Part shown: one piece after another, positions 12,548 to 24,041 of the stretch
Position numbering within the stretch: the stretch's first letter is position 1
Layout of the letters: each line of letters opens with the position of its first letter
NCBI GenBank assembly: GCA_028532985.1
Contig: JANCIK010000007.1
Location: 1,550,001-1,614,000 of the forward strand
Reading direction: 5' to 3'
DNA: 64,000 nucleotides
Source: Stropharia rugosoannulata
Taxonomy: Eukaryota > Basidiomycota > Agaricomycetes > Agaricales > Strophariaceae
The notes under the pieces: model-generated
The model's input: the letters and a program-made list of their open reading frames with translations, nothing else
Databases searched by the model: none
What the model was told of the DNA's origin: nothing
Program-made: the position numbers and the translations under genes

Positions 12548-13045
12548 ATGTTCGCCAGCATCTTCGTCGCTGCCTTCCTCGCTCTCCCCGCATTCGTTGC
12601 CGCTGGCGACGCCCCATACAATCAGTGCAACACCGGTGCCTCTTACTGCTGCAACAGTGTTCAGGATGTGCGCCTCTTTCGTTTCTCTGTCGTTGTCAAT
12701 TATTTAACTTGTACTTTCACAGGCTAAGAACGACAACTCTTTCGCTGCGCAGTACCTCTCTACTGTCGGTGTCGATATTGCGTCTGTAACCGGCCAAGTT
12801 GGGGGTACGTATTACAATCTATATTTCGCTTTCATTCTCTAATGAATCATTTTTTCAGTCACTTGCTCCCCTTTGTCTGCAGTTGGTCTCTCTAGCACTT
12901 CCTGCACCCAGCAGCCCGTCTGCTGCACCAACAACTCCTTCGTATGTCCTCATGCTTATATTTAGTTTCTTGTGTATTGATTTTCCTTTTATTACAGAAC
13001 GGTGTTGTTGCTCTTGGTTGCAGCCCCATTAACGTTGGTCTTTAA
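12548..13045 (+). CDS. Class I hydrophobin, right copy of inverted pair
   Basis: Secreted class I hydrophobin of 110 residues. Exons are 12548-12667, 12723-12804, 12859-12941 and 12998-13045 (333 coding nt including the stop); the introns start GTGCGC, GTACGT and GTATGT and all end in CAG. After the signal peptide, the cysteine pattern is C-x6-CC-x34-C-x12-C-x5-CC-x12-C-x7, with the typical CCTNNS motif after the fourth conserved spacing. The C-terminus reads GCSPINVGL. A longer uninterrupted frame at 12799-13032 merely runs through introns 2 and 3 and is not a separate gene. Expression is probably from the TATA box at 12438, under control of the shared spacer. The surface-coating role is family knowledge. 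Confidence 0.96.
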
Positions 13046-13287
13046 GGTGTTGGCTTTTAGTAGTGTCCTATCGTAATACATCCGTCAATATATCTGTTTT
13101 CGATTCATTAACTTGCTTGAAACTTGAAAGTTACTTAAGTTGTCCTATTATTGATTTGGACATTAACGTGCAATTTCTACTTTATTAGCATTTGTACAAT
13201 TTTTTTTTGAACAATGGTATAGAGATATGTTTCGTTATCAATGTCAGTGGAGAATGGTATGTGCCCTATTTATATATAGTTCACCAG

Positions 13288-13740
13288 TCACCATGTAACT
13301 TTACCAATTGCGGCATTCAATTTAACAGCTGTTTCTTCCAGGCCAACAGCGAAGAATTGTAGCTTCGCTTTAGGGCGGAATATAAGACAGTACGTAGACC
13401 CACCAAAGTGGAACATTCCCAACTCATCCCCTTTGCGCACAACGTCTCCCGGGCGCACCGTAATTTCGCACGTCGACACTTCCGCCATGCCGAGTCCCGA
13501 CAGCGAGAAAACACATCAGGCCTATGGATGAGCTGTCGGCCTCGATGTAAATAGCAGCGCGCGTAGCCACCGACGTGAGGAACGACTGGGACGCGCACGC
13601 GGCGACGGGATCTGCTCCGTGCTCATGGGAGAAGCTCTCGGATGGGGATGTTGCGTAGTACGTTCCAGGAATGTTGACTGTTTTCACGATCTTCCCATTG
13701 ACCGGACTGGCCCATCTGTGGTACTCCAAAGATTGCTGTA
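13288..13740 (-). pseudogene. Truncated PsiD-like decarboxylase relic
   Basis: A decayed partial copy of the decarboxylase at 14490-15854. It keeps the C-terminal third: EYHRWASPVNGKIVKTVN, then AIYIEAD, GLMCFLAVG, and in another frame MAEVSTCEITVRPGD and GMFHFGGST. Two breaks show it is non-functional. Between LAVG and MAEVST, about seven extra bases (near 13489-13500) shift the frame. Upstream of the YHRW motif the similarity fades quickly, so the N-terminal two thirds are missing or unrecognisable (perhaps faint traces to ~13870). It lies in the same orientation as the intact gene, about 750 bp downstream of it, as expected for a tandem duplicate. Confidence 0.85.
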
Positions 13741-14489
13741 AGTACAAGGGAGGCATAAAGACGCAAATAGACCACTGATGAGATTGGGCTCCTAGGAGAT
13801 TCGATGAGCAATACCATGGGCCCATGACGCGCTCCGTAGGATATGCAAGCTTCAAGCTTGTATTCAACGGCAGGTGGAGGAATCGGTAACAAGGCCTTTA
13901 TCGATCCACCTGAGGCTGAGCCAAATTAAAAGCCTGTATCTCATATGGCACATGAGCTTCTATTGTATGAGCTTTGCCAATCGGCCAAAAAGATGCCGAT
14001 GAGGACTGGAATAAGATGGATGCTGCAAGGCTGCTGAATGTAAAGCCGCATAACTCAAGCACAACTTACAACAGTTAGATTCCGGCTGAAGCGGAAAGTT
14101 CCGTTGATATTACCTAATCATTTCTGTGATTTGCAACTTCTTCTTGCCTCTTGCCAACGTCAATCCTTCATTCGACATTGGTTCTACATTTTCCAAATGA
14201 CCTCTTGCGGAAAATAAGATTGCGAAAACCTTAAGACCTACGCGCGTATATTACATCTGCCCAAGATCGAATCCATTAGGTTAAAGATGTATCCCTGTGA
14301 CTGTTGAATGGAAGCACTACACAAGGGAAGTGGCATTCGTCATTTGATGATACAAAATTACAAGATAATTCGAAGACAGTGCCGAGAAAGAAGAAAGCAA
14401 GATGTAAGCAAGACTACGAATTTTATTTACATAGTATGTTTTCTATGCCCGTACAGTCTGCTTCATTTACTTTGCAAGCAGCAATACCT
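13741..14489. other. Gap between decarboxylase relic and intact copy
   Basis: No gene is supported here. The 13741-13870 part may be very degenerate decarboxylase sequence. The remainder holds the 3' flank of the intact gene, and only chance open frames are seen. Confidence 0.4.
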
Positions 14490-15854
14490 TCACTGAGCTT
14501 GAACAGTCGCAATTGCGGCATTGAGTTTAACGGCCGTCCCCTCTGGGTAATCTCCGGAGAACACGACCTTGGTCTGAGGACGGAAGATAAGGCAGTGTGT
14601 CGACCCTCCAAAGTGGAACATTCCTAGTTCGTCGCCTTTCCTAACGACGTCTCCTGGCTTAACCGTGATTTCGCAAGTTGATACTTCAGCCATACCCACA
14701 GCGAGAAAGCACATCAAACCAATGGCAGGATTGTCGGCCTCAATGTAGATAGCTGCCCGCGCAGCAATGGATGTTATGAACGACTGGGACAGGTTAGGAC
14801 CGGCAGGGTCTGGCCCGTCGTCACTCCAGTAAAAGCCCGTTGCCGGAGACTCCGCGTAGTACGTGCCAGGAATGTTGACCGTTTTGACAATTTTACCATT
14901 GACAGGGCTTGCCCAGCGGTGGTAGTTGAGCGCGCTCAAGAATGCCTGCCATATGGAGCCGCCGACGAACTGCCCAGCCAGGGGATCGTTGTTGAGCATG
15001 TGGTTAAGGGAGTATGGTTCCTGCTTGAGCCAGAACTCGTCACGCGCTTTAACATCGTAAGCAATTTTATAGACAGTTGACTCGGCAGCGCTGTTAATGA
15101 TGGAGTCGTTGTCCGGGAACTCTACAGGGCGCACGTTTGGCCTAAAGAGTCGGGTAAAGAAGTCGTCCCAGGACTTGAAACCGTGGTATGGCTGGTCGGG
15201 GTCACAAACGTAGGTCTCTACAAAGTTTGGCATCTTTTCTGATGCCTTAGGACCAAACCATCCGTTGTCACTGTCGTTGAGTACCGAACGAGATGCGAGA
15301 GACGACAAGTATTGCGACCAGACGTTAAACATCTTGTGGAACATGGCGTTGACTCTTGGATTGACAAAAGTAGTGAACCCCGCAGGTGTGCCCATTGGCC
15401 AATCGAGGATGGCATTGATTGGAAACCCAACGAGGTCATCGTCCTCGTATGTGGGCGCTTCGCCAATGATAACGTCGAACAGGCCCAACATCGTCATGTA
15501 ATCACGGACCTACAAAACGTGAAGTTAATCAGTAACGAGGGTTCAAGGCAATCAAGTTCAAAAATTATGGTGTGTACTTACTTGGGGTTTTCCAGTTGGA
15601 TCATTGTTGTACGGAGGCTTGGTGGGGACTTGCTCGAACATCTGATGGAAGCCCATCCAGATTTCGGGGTCACTTTCGATGAGCTGTTGGAACTCTAGGA
15701 TGACCGGGTTGAACGCTTTGCGGGCACGCCTGTGTTCTTCAAGGACCTTGAGCTTTTTCTCGAGCCAGGCCTCTAAGATGCTCTGGCTTCTGGGAAGCCA
15801 TCCACCAACGCGGTGGGGAACGTTGGCTTTGTGATCGTAGACGTGGTGCGGCAT
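14490..15854 (-). CDS. PSD-like decarboxylase, PsiD (tryptophan decarboxylase) type
   Basis: Predicted pyruvoyl-dependent decarboxylase of 430 residues, close in length to Psilocybe PsiD (439). Exons are 15582-15854 and 14490-15509, with one 72-nt intron (GTAAGT...TAG). The N-terminal half matches the fungal PSDC-like domain (ESDPEIWMGFHQMFEQVP, GFKSWDDFFTRLFRP, YSLNHMLNND). The C-terminal half is the PSD catalytic fold, with YHRWASPVNG (the His region) and GMFHFGGST, whose Gly-Ser is the expected self-cleavage and pyruvoyl-forming site. No transit peptide or membrane segment is seen, unlike mitochondrial phosphatidylserine decarboxylases, so a soluble enzyme acting on an aromatic amino acid is more likely than a lipid enzyme. 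Substrate is inferred from family resemblance only. No kinase, methyltransferase or P450 partner lies nearby, so this is not a psilocybin cluster. Confidence 0.88.
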
Positions 15855-17653
15855 ATTGAAGGCGATGTTGTGAACAACTGCTGTTTGTATCTTCTGCTTG
15901 CTCGGTGAGAGATTTTATAGGCTTACCTCTAGGTCAAATTAGTAATTATTCTATGCGGATTTCACAAATCACATAGAAGGCAGTGGCGCAACCGAAATAC
16001 TCAGGTCATTTCCGTAGTTAAGTATAGCTTTGGCAGTGTACATTGTGCGGGGGATAACTTTGACAGGCAAGGGTTTGCCCGTCAATAACCTGGAATAGGC
16101 ATACATAGTTTATTTTGTGGAGACGTGGAGCTCGGAAAACACAAGATGCTGATTTTGACTCTCGAGACTCGGACGTCCCCGCACCACTGCAAGGTCAATA
16201 CCGTGCCGCATCCACCTTCACATTAGGCACTGAAAGTACAATACATCTTTGACGTCAATCTTTCGACTCTTGTGGCTCTAAGGACACCATGGCTCCATCT
16301 GACCAGCTTCAAGCAAAGTCGGTAGACGCTATCTGGCGTACGCCACTGCTTCTAACCGAAATACCCCTGAAATGATTGTCTCAAAAGGCATGTTCTGCAG
16401 GAAATCGTGACGTCAAACACCTAAGTATTTATCGACATTTATTAACATTATCGAAAAGGACGCGATCGCTCTTCAGGATAATCACGGTGCGACAAACGCC
16501 ACTGTTCTAGCACTTCATTTTGATTTGATTTGGCATGATTATCTGACCAGTAGCTGGGATTCTCGTGAGCAGAAACTATCCGAAGTGGCTTGCTTTAGGC
16601 CGCCTGACCAATAGCAAAGTTTAAGCAGAAGCAAGTTTTCCTTCTTGGCTATTTATTTATAACCTTTCCGATCGTGATCCGAGTTGACTTAGGTACAGTC
16701 CCGGCTCTTCGCTCTATTTCAAGTCGAGATAAAGGACAGGCCTTTTATCCCCGCGTGCCTTGAGGCCATCCCAAGCCCCGGAAGTCCAGCCTAATTGAGT
16801 GCCTCTGGGATATGTCCTTGGTGCAAATGATACATCATTGCCATAATATCTTTACAACTGGTTTATTATGACGATGTACTGGTCTTTGGACAGTGTCGCC
16901 TATGTGGTGTCGCCCATGTTAACATCAGGAGAAAATCTGATAATGTTTGCTTTGCGGGGTCGATGTTGATAGCAATGTATCGGAGTTCTATCCATCGATC
17001 ATGATATGTTTACTTTTACTTAGAAAGAAGCACGGAGATGAAAGCAAGACTGAATCCGGAAATTGACTGGAGGGTCAGATGCTAAAGCATAAAAGACACT
17101 ATGTCTGCGGCATGGTCTCAAATAAAGCCTTAAGTGTGTACTTGCGGTCCCACATGATGTCTGGGCGAGTTGGATTATGGTGAGAACATCCCCAGACCGC
17201 CACAACTTACGAAGACTGTGATACACCGATATCAGCAATAAGGCCCCATACAACTATATACTTCAGTATTATACTTACTCTATATCAAAAGGCGGAAGAG
17301 TGTGAGTAAATAAAGATAAAACAGCTTTCACTATTAAAACACGCAGTATTCCACGCTACTTCTTCATAGATGAGGGAATCGGGTAATAGATAGATATAAT
17401 TTGAAGGCACCCTAGTACTACGAGGTAGTAGTACTATCTCGCGCCTTGAGCGCTTATATACATAGATTGAATAACATCCGGTGTTGTTCTGTTATATTTG
17501 CTGAAGGAGTAGTAAGTAAATATGTGTCAAGTAGCTAATTATCTACAGCCTCAAGCAGCTAGTAGCTGGAAAGTATCTGGGATTGGAAATCATGATATTA
17601 CTAGATTATTCTCTGAACTTGTCTGAACTGTACCGGTCTGAGCTTATGCACGA
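15855..17653. other. Intergenic stretch, nothing coding recognised
   Basis: About 1.8 kb, AT-rich toward 17.3-17.6 kb. The first few hundred bases are probably the decarboxylase promoter. A short hairpin-like inverted repeat is seen around 17412-17437 (TAGTACTAC with GTAGTACTA). I find no open frame with a recognisable motif. Confidence 0.45.
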
Positions 17654-18196
17654 TTAATAGTGCCCAATTTCGTAAGAAGGCCCGCCAAGTTCGTAATAGT
17701 GCTCATCTTCATAGTGCCAATCTTCGAATTTTTGGGCTTCTTGTTCCTCAACTGAGGCATCGATAGCCGGTACAATGAGCTCCGGAGCATCGTACCTGAA
17801 AGAGTCACGAGATTTTTTAATCCACTCTTCCTTGCGCTTGCGCAAGTTGGTCCCCTGTTCTTTGGTCAGCGCGCTGGGTTGTTCTTGCTGTTGGTGCAAA
17901 TCGTTATGCACGGTGTTATGATAAACCACTTGGGACACAGACTGGCCCCTGGTCAGACCCGGGCGCTCTGTGCTTGGCGTGGGCGAGCGTCTATCCACAA
18001 AGCTGGTACGGGAGAAAGGCTTTGACACTGTCGCTTTTTTGGCCTGAGTTTTTTTGGAGGCCCGCTTGAGAGCGCGAAGAACAATCACATTGGTTTGTTT
18101 CCGCGAGGCCCTCCCAAATTTTCTCTGTTTAGGACTCAGTTCCGCCGAAGGCTTCCTGACATTTGGGCGGCCTGTAGTCACACCCTTGGATTCCAT
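17654..18196 (-). CDS. Small basic protein of unknown function
   Basis: A single uninterrupted frame of 180 codons with its own ATG at 18196, and a TATA-like element (TATATAAG) about 95 bp upstream. The N-terminal 80 residues are rich in Lys, Arg, Ser and Thr (PKQRKFGRASRKQ, RALKRASKKTQAKKA), which could be a nuclear or nucleic-acid-binding tail. The middle is Gln-rich, followed by a charged LRKRKEEWIKKSRDSF stretch. The end is acidic and Tyr-rich (EDWHYEDEHYYELGG). I do not recognise a family. The lack of introns is unusual next to its neighbours. It could be a lineage-specific gene or, less likely, a chance frame. Confidence 0.5.
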   Translation of the reverse strand: MESKGVTTGRPNVRKPSAELSPKQRKFGRASRKQTNVIVLRALKRASKKTQAKKATVSKPFSRTSFVDRRSPTPSTERPGLTRGQSVSQVVYHNTVHNDLHQQQEQPSALTKEQGTNLRKRKEEWIKKSRDSFRYDAPELIVPAIDASVEEQEAQKFEDWHYEDEHYYELGGPSYEIGHY

Positions 18197-18951
18197 GACT
18201 GGCGATATATCTGACTGAACGTCTTGCGTCTTGAGGAGCAGGTGCAGGGACGGATGTCTGTTCTACCTTGCTATACATGTGGATGTGGCCCTTATATACT
18301 TTTTGGGGCTGCTGCTTTTTTCTCGCTTACTGCTCAAAAACACGCCTCAGAGCTAACAAGGACCGGGGCTAGTAGGACGCTTGGTGTGATTGGCGACCTG
18401 GGACCAAGCTTAGTGGGGCCAAGCATCGGTGCCACTCGTTATGGGTGCCAATATGGGTCACAGATAAGTTGGAGATGTATGTTGTGCTTTGGCAACTCGG
18501 CGCTTAATTGAGTGGCACGAACCTTTTTAGCAATGGCCATGTACCGCTTGAATCCCCTGGAGCTGTGGCCGTTCCGAAAGTTCCTGAATTATATCGGAAA
18601 ATCTGTGCCGAAATCAAATATGCGGCGTTGCTTTGAGTACTAACTTACTAAGTAACATGGCCAATACATGTCTAATCTGCGCTCAGCGCACAACGCGTGT
18701 GTGTGTGCCAGTTAATGTTCCAAGTATCAATGAAAAGCCACATTGCACGACCGATGCCTATATCTGGGTTAAATTACCAAAAAGGAACGAACTAATACTA
18801 CCAAAAGAATAACCTTATACCGCATTATCGCCTATTACACCCTTAAGCCATCAGGGTGAATCATCCAATCCTATCCCACAACCAGCGCAAGATATACGGC
18901 ATACCGACGGCACAATGCCTACATATGTACTTTTTTGCGCGAGTGCTTTGA
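18197..18951. other. Promoter side of 17654-18196 and gap to bestrophin gene
   Basis: The first ~150 bases hold the TATA element of the small basic protein gene. The remainder (18350-18951) has only short frames and includes the 3' flank of the bestrophin-family gene. No RNA gene or repeat is recognised. Confidence 0.4.
18292..18298 (-). promoter_or_regulatory. TATA-like element of small basic protein gene
   Basis: The minus strand reads TATATAAG about 95 bp upstream of the ATG at 18196, a plausible distance for a fungal core promoter. It is the main support that the intronless frame downstream is a real transcription unit. Confidence 0.4.
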
Positions 18952-21252
18952 TCAATCCCGTTTACGCGTCTCATCATCAACAATCTTCCAGCCCTTAACG
19001 AGCGCCTTACGCAGGCTGTGCTCGCCAGCCGGTGTTGCAGGGCTCTCGTAATGCACATAGTGGTCCATCTGTGTCAGCTCTTCTGCGTGGCGATAGTCTG
19101 CAGGTGCCAGTGGTGTGTTCCTAATTGTTATAAAGTCAGTGAAGCACGCCGGCATGTATGTAGCTGAAGGACAAACATCTTGCTGAAGATATGCTCGAAG
19201 GGCATGTCCGCAGTATTCTGAGTATTATGTCGTCACGTTAGAATCTCACTTTAATACTCAAAAAAAAAAGAATGTGGACTGACCGCCGTGATCTCCGCGA
19301 GATCCCGATGGAGAGACAGGCAGAAATAGTCCAAGTCTAGGTTCATGAGCTGTTAGTATTACAATGCCACCTACATACCAGATGCCGAACATACCCAAGT
19401 CGTTCATGTCATAATTGAACGGGTTCTCTCTGCATGTAGAGCCTGCTTGAGCACGGCATAGTTTCGGTAAGATGGCAAATACGTACATTTCTTGCCCTAT
19501 CTCCAAGAATCCAAGTAATAGGAAAGATGCAAATGCTGTTGCTGGAATGGTGATCATTCCGTAGAAGGAGTATATTTGGAACTGAAAATGAAGTTCAATG
19601 GTTTATTCCGTCGAACTATAGCCACGACTCGTACAGGAAGTAAAAGAAGGTATATCCTGCATAAAACGGTCCAGTTAAGCGACGAGGCTTTTGGAGGAAA
19701 AGGTGGATATTACATACCACACCGATATGCGCAGGTGCGCCTGGTATGCGAATGGGAGCGGGGTGTTGCAAATTCTCTCAAGATTTGATAGGGTATCGGT
19801 GAGTGAAAGTATGTTGTTAGTCAGTCCGGAAGCAATAGCAGGCTTAACCAAATCGTTGTTCATAAGATCTAATATGCAAGCAAATGAGCCCAGGATGCTG
19901 ATTCTAAGTCAACATGATCACATACAAGCTGTGTAACTTTAGATAAGAGAGACATTGTTAGTGCCTAGCATAGGTCGAGGCAAGAAGTATACTTTACTTT
20001 GATAGGACGAGTAGTATCTCAAGCGGGATATGGCTTTCGACAATCTCCGAAAATGCCCTGCGCTTGCGTCTGCGTGGATGTGCAGGGTCGTCAGCGTGCC
20101 TACGGAATCCCCTGCCGATCCACCTGAAGAGACGAAGGAACGGGAAGTAGTCGTAGAGCGTCACATGTGGTGGGTTCCGTGCGGGTTTGAGCTCAAAATC
20201 AGAGTGGACTCGCGGAAGCAGCGCCTCGGGGTCAAAGCGGTTATCTTTGGACTGATGCTGATGTGTCTTGCTATGTGTGCTGGAAGTGCCACTGGCGGTG
20301 CCGTCACTACTGCTGTCCAGCTTCTCGACTATGGTGGTGTCGGTCTGACCCCGCGCGGGGTGGGGCCGCGGGGATGTGGTAGGGACGAACTTGTGGTCCT
20401 CGCGGAGGTGCCACAGAGGGAGTTTATCTGCGTCATCCTGTGCCGGGTCTATATAGCCGCCTGGCCCACTGGCGTAGCGCGGCAGGAAGGAGATGAGCGG
20501 GTAGAGATCCCTGTAGTATGGGCCTTGCTCCCCGCGCAGCAGATGCTGTGCAGAGCGTCAGTTTTAGATCTGTGAATGACCACGGAATTAGAAAGCTGAC
20601 CTTCACCGAGACCGCGTACGCTTGGATCTTGTTGATCATTTAAATTGTGTGATTGATGTATGTACTACATCATAGACGAGACTCACCAAGTTGATCATCG
20701 TCTTTTTCTCAATAGCAACCTGCAGCGGGGTGCGTGCTTCGGGGGACCCTGCAGGGAGCTTCCTCTCTGCTGCAACGTGCACCCAAATCTACTCCAGTAG
20801 TGGAGTGCTCAATGTCAAGTCTTAAAAAATAGATTCCATTGATGCCCACCATCTGAGCCATATTCTTCGACGCGACAATGATATTTGTCCACATCTTACG
20901 GCCTTCCTGATACCTAAAGTGCAGAGAGCAGAGTATCAATACGCTTGCTACGTGTCCGATGCATGTTAACGCACCTCTCATAGGCAGACGATGTTCTGAA
21001 CGAAATAACAAGACCGAGAACGAGACCGAGCACGGTCAGCAGTTGGTTGGACACCCCCAAATCGACGCTTGTTTTCTTCGAGACGACAGAAACGACTGCC
21101 TTTCTGTTATAAGGTCTGCAGAATAGAAAGAGAGGCGGCTTACCGGTCGCTACCAGCGTGAAGAAAGTAACTTCGGGCCAGATGTCGTCCACGACCATGG
21201 CCGCGAACTTCTTCGCCGTCCAGTGTCCGAATAGTGGGTCCTTGGCGACCAT
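18952..21252 (-). CDS. Bestrophin-family (UPF0187) anion channel protein
   Basis: Predicted bestrophin-like membrane channel, a family known for anion conductance; cellular location in fungi is not settled. The start is ATG 21252 in good context, giving MVAKDPLFGHW, DDIWPEVTFFTLVAT, then after a 48-nt intron (21096-21143) VVSVVSKKTSVDLGV and LTVLGLVLGLVISFRTSSAYER, the family signature. Further exons read YQEGRKMWTNIIVASKN, IWVHVAAERK with IEKKTMINL, IQAYAVSVK, and HLLRGEQGPYYRDLYPLISFLP. A long variable loop then follows (Ser/His-rich), then GLTNNILSLTDTLSNLERI, PLPFAYQAHLRISVW, IPATAFASFLLLGFLEIGQE, IENPFNYDMNDL and DLDYFCLSLHRDLAEIT, also family hallmarks. The C-terminus ends VDDETRKRD at 18952. 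About ten short introns are needed. A further 5' exon cannot be excluded. Confidence 0.88.
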
Positions 21253-21967
21253 GGTGAATGCAAACTCCAATCCAGGGAGGCTGAGAGAAGAAGGGGACTG
21301 TGTCTACAAGTGCACAGGAGAAAAAAGAGGGGGGAAACAGAGAAGCACGACGGATAGAGCAATTTCCGCTAGCAGGCGGTCACACGAGACGACAAGGCAG
21401 TCGGGTAGCAGGATTTTATTTAAACGCGCCTCGTGTACACCCACGACGGGCTTCCTTTAGAATGTGAAGCATCTAACTTGGTTGCTTGATGATATATAAT
21501 TGATCACCCATCATCATCATTTAGTTATAAGAATAAACTTGCGGCACTGTTGCTCTGAATAGCCTTGAGATCGTGATGAGTATGTCTGTCGGTGAGACGA
21601 GATGTATTGGGGGATAATGCAGTCCGGCGTCGTCATAACAGACCACACGAGTTGAACACGATGGACAAGCGAAGGCCAAGTTGAGGCCAAGTTGAAGATG
21701 ATGCTGTAGGTACACTGTCCGGCGAGGGAGTCCATAACCGATTTCCAACCTATTCTTGACATAGTTTTACCCACCGTGAGTAGTCGGAGAACAATATCAC
21801 CGAAGCGATGGGCAATGGGACCAGATCACCATTTGTCTCATTAAACATATAATGCATGACAAAAATAAAGCTATGCATGCGTATCCCAGAAATAGAACTC
21901 AACTGCCACCGCACTGTATAAATCCAAAGGAGGAACGCATGTGGATCCGTATATCAAGTGCTACATA
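21253..21967. other. Intergenic stretch between bestrophin and AAD genes
   Basis: About 700 bp holding the bestrophin promoter (21253-21450) and the 3' flank of the aryl-alcohol dehydrogenase gene. Minor open frames here carry no recognisable motif. Confidence 0.4.
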
Positions 21968-23456
21968 CTAGTTTGCGGCTGCTGGTCGAATTGGTTGCAC
22001 CGGCGGGCGCCTGTCTACAACAGCGGTAGAGGAAAGCAGGGGTGGATAGTGCGTGCCGTCGCCCTAATGTGATTGATAGGTTCAGCTCTGGAAACTGCAA
22101 CTGCATGATGATACTTGATACGCACAATCATAGTGGTAGGGAAGCCGGGATTGAACTCCACAAGGCTTTCCAAATATTTGATCTGCTCATCGCTGATGGA
22201 AATGTTGAGAGCCTCGATATTGGCGAGGAGGTGCTCAACTTTTCTCCCACCGACGAGCGGGAATACATTGACAGTCTTCTGCATTAAGTATGCGATCGCG
22301 ACTGAATGTTTGTTCGGTCAGTCAAAGATAACATAAAAGCATGTCTGATGGTCTATGAAACTGACCCGATGTGATGCTTGAGGCGCCAACTTCCTGTGCT
22401 ATTTTCTCGAGGCCTTTGCAGACCTTTTTCTCCCGTTCGTTGCGCTCCCAGTGAGGGTCGAGTAAGGTGCGTCCCTTTTCGCCCGACTCGCAGCGCTTCT
22501 TTTCCTCCTCGTCGGTGCGGATTTTACCTGCAGCGAGTACGTTCCACGGACACAGAGCCATACCTGAAAGTTTGTTAAACTCTACAAGTGCGCATCAGCA
22601 ATCGAGACGTACCCTCCGACTTCGCCATTGGGATGATGTCACGCTCAAAGGAGCGTTCCATGACGTTCCATGCGCCCTGGTATACAACGAAAGGGGTGAG
22701 AGCATTGTCCCTTGCATACTGGTTTGCTTTAGACACTATCCAGGCAGGGGTGTCTGAAACGCCCTAGGGGTAGTGTCGGCCGGTGTTTTCAAATCAAACT
22801 AAATGATATGACATACCAGATAGATGACTTTGCCTTGCTGGATGAGGACATGGAGTGACCGCATGACCTCCTCGATACTGGTATCCCAGTCCCACCAGTG
22901 TAGATAGAGGAGGTCGACATATGAAGTACGCAGCTTCTTCAGCGACGCCTCTACAGACATGTGCATGGCTTTGGAATTATTCCCCACATAGAGGACTTTT
23001 TGGTTTATGCTTTTATCACGCGCCTTGTAATTGGTGGTGTACTATGATACTTCTGTAAGCCACAATAATCTCACTAGTACTGGTAGCGGAGGTGGAGCAG
23101 ACCTTGGTGGCGATGAACAGCTGGTCTCTGATGCTCCGCTTCTCAGCCCATTCCCCAATGAACTGTTCGGAACTTTCATCTTGACTGAGCACAAGTTTAG
23201 TGAATGCGACTGCGCTGTGACCTGGTACAACTTACTAATTATTCGCCGTGTCGATGAAGTTGCCCCCATTATCGAAGTAAGCGTCCAATAACTTGAAGCT
23301 GGACTCCTTATCCATGTGGCCCATCCCCAGGTCTTCCCACTTGTCTCCGATGCTCATGGCACCTAGCGCAAGTGGTGAGACGCGCACACCTGCGTTTGGA
23401 GCGAGGACGCGGTACCGGCCAAGGGCTGTTTTCGGGGGAGGAGGAGGGGCGAACAT
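21968..23456 (-). CDS. Aryl-alcohol dehydrogenase, aldo/keto reductase family
   Basis: NADPH-dependent oxidoreductase of the AKR superfamily, matching the Phanerochaete aryl-alcohol dehydrogenase (AAD) type that interconverts aryl aldehydes and alcohols such as veratraldehyde in lignin and aromatic metabolism. ATG 23456 starts [20 protein letters not shown], followed by [15 protein letters not shown] and [21 protein letters not shown] with the conserved catalytic Asp region. Later exons read [20 protein letters not shown] and [32 protein letters not shown] [27 protein letters not shown], then [13 protein letters not shown] and [13 protein letters not shown]. After another intron a final exon reads GDGTHYPP and ends [10 protein letters not shown] at 21968, like the family C-terminus. 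Several short introns interrupt it. It faces listerin across a 585-bp divergent intergenic region. Confidence 0.88.
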
Positions 23457-24041
23457 GGTTGTATGAGAGGATTGAGACAAATACCCGCTTATTCAAGTCG
23501 AGATTCCTTGTAAGACAGTATCAGTCTTAGTCTCGGAATACGCTGCATAGATCGTCCGAAGTGTTATCCAGTCCCCACTGGAATATGTTTAAGATTCATG
23601 TAGCGCCGGTGTAGCAATGGGAGTAGCCAGATCCAAGCTAAATAAAAAAAAGGTGTATATCCGCCATCATCAGATATTAGCATGTTTCCTGCGGGTTTCT
23701 GGGTCATTGTAGAAAAGAGGTTAGAGCAGAGAGCGGTGAAGTCACTTCAGTACTCAGTTGACCTCAATGCTCCCCCGACGTGCGCATGCTGTGTCTGATC
23801 ACGCTTTCAGACGTCATCGTCATCTACGATAAATCCACGACGAACTTGGATTTCGCAAGGCACTTACAAGGCACCGATAGCAAAGTGAATAGCTTGTAGT
23901 ATTCGTATGAGAGTAGTGTATGTCGACCTTCCGACCTAAAAATGAGGAAGCTTATGTCGAGCGCAGGAAGCAAGTGATCAGAGTCATCGCGCTGCCGAAA
24001 ATGTAGTTTCAGTCTTCATTCACAACTCCCATCACTTTGCC
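23457..24041. promoter_or_regulatory. Divergent promoter region between AAD and listerin genes
   Basis: The ATGs of the two oppositely oriented genes are 585 bp apart, so this stretch must hold both promoters. No open frame or clear TATA element stands out. Regulatory content is inferred from position. Confidence 0.5.

Larger units (their letters stand above)
12437..13118 (+). repeat. Right arm of 682-bp hydrophobin inverted repeat
   Basis: Mirror of 11434-12115. It begins at the C before TATAAAG and ends after TTGCTT at 13118; beyond that the sequence reads GAAACTTG here against AAGTGGGC on the other side. Both breakpoints are sharp, with no gradual decay of similarity. Confidence 0.93.

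Noticed and set aside
14490..15854. Psilocybin-type biosynthetic cluster
   Set aside because: Only the decarboxylase is PsiD-like. No methyltransferase, kinase or P450 gene lies in the window, and the neighbours are hydrophobins and a channel.
17412..17437. TA-rich inverted repeat TAGTACTAC...GTAGTACTA
   Set aside because: Short, AT-rich and isolated; nothing ties it to a gene or element.
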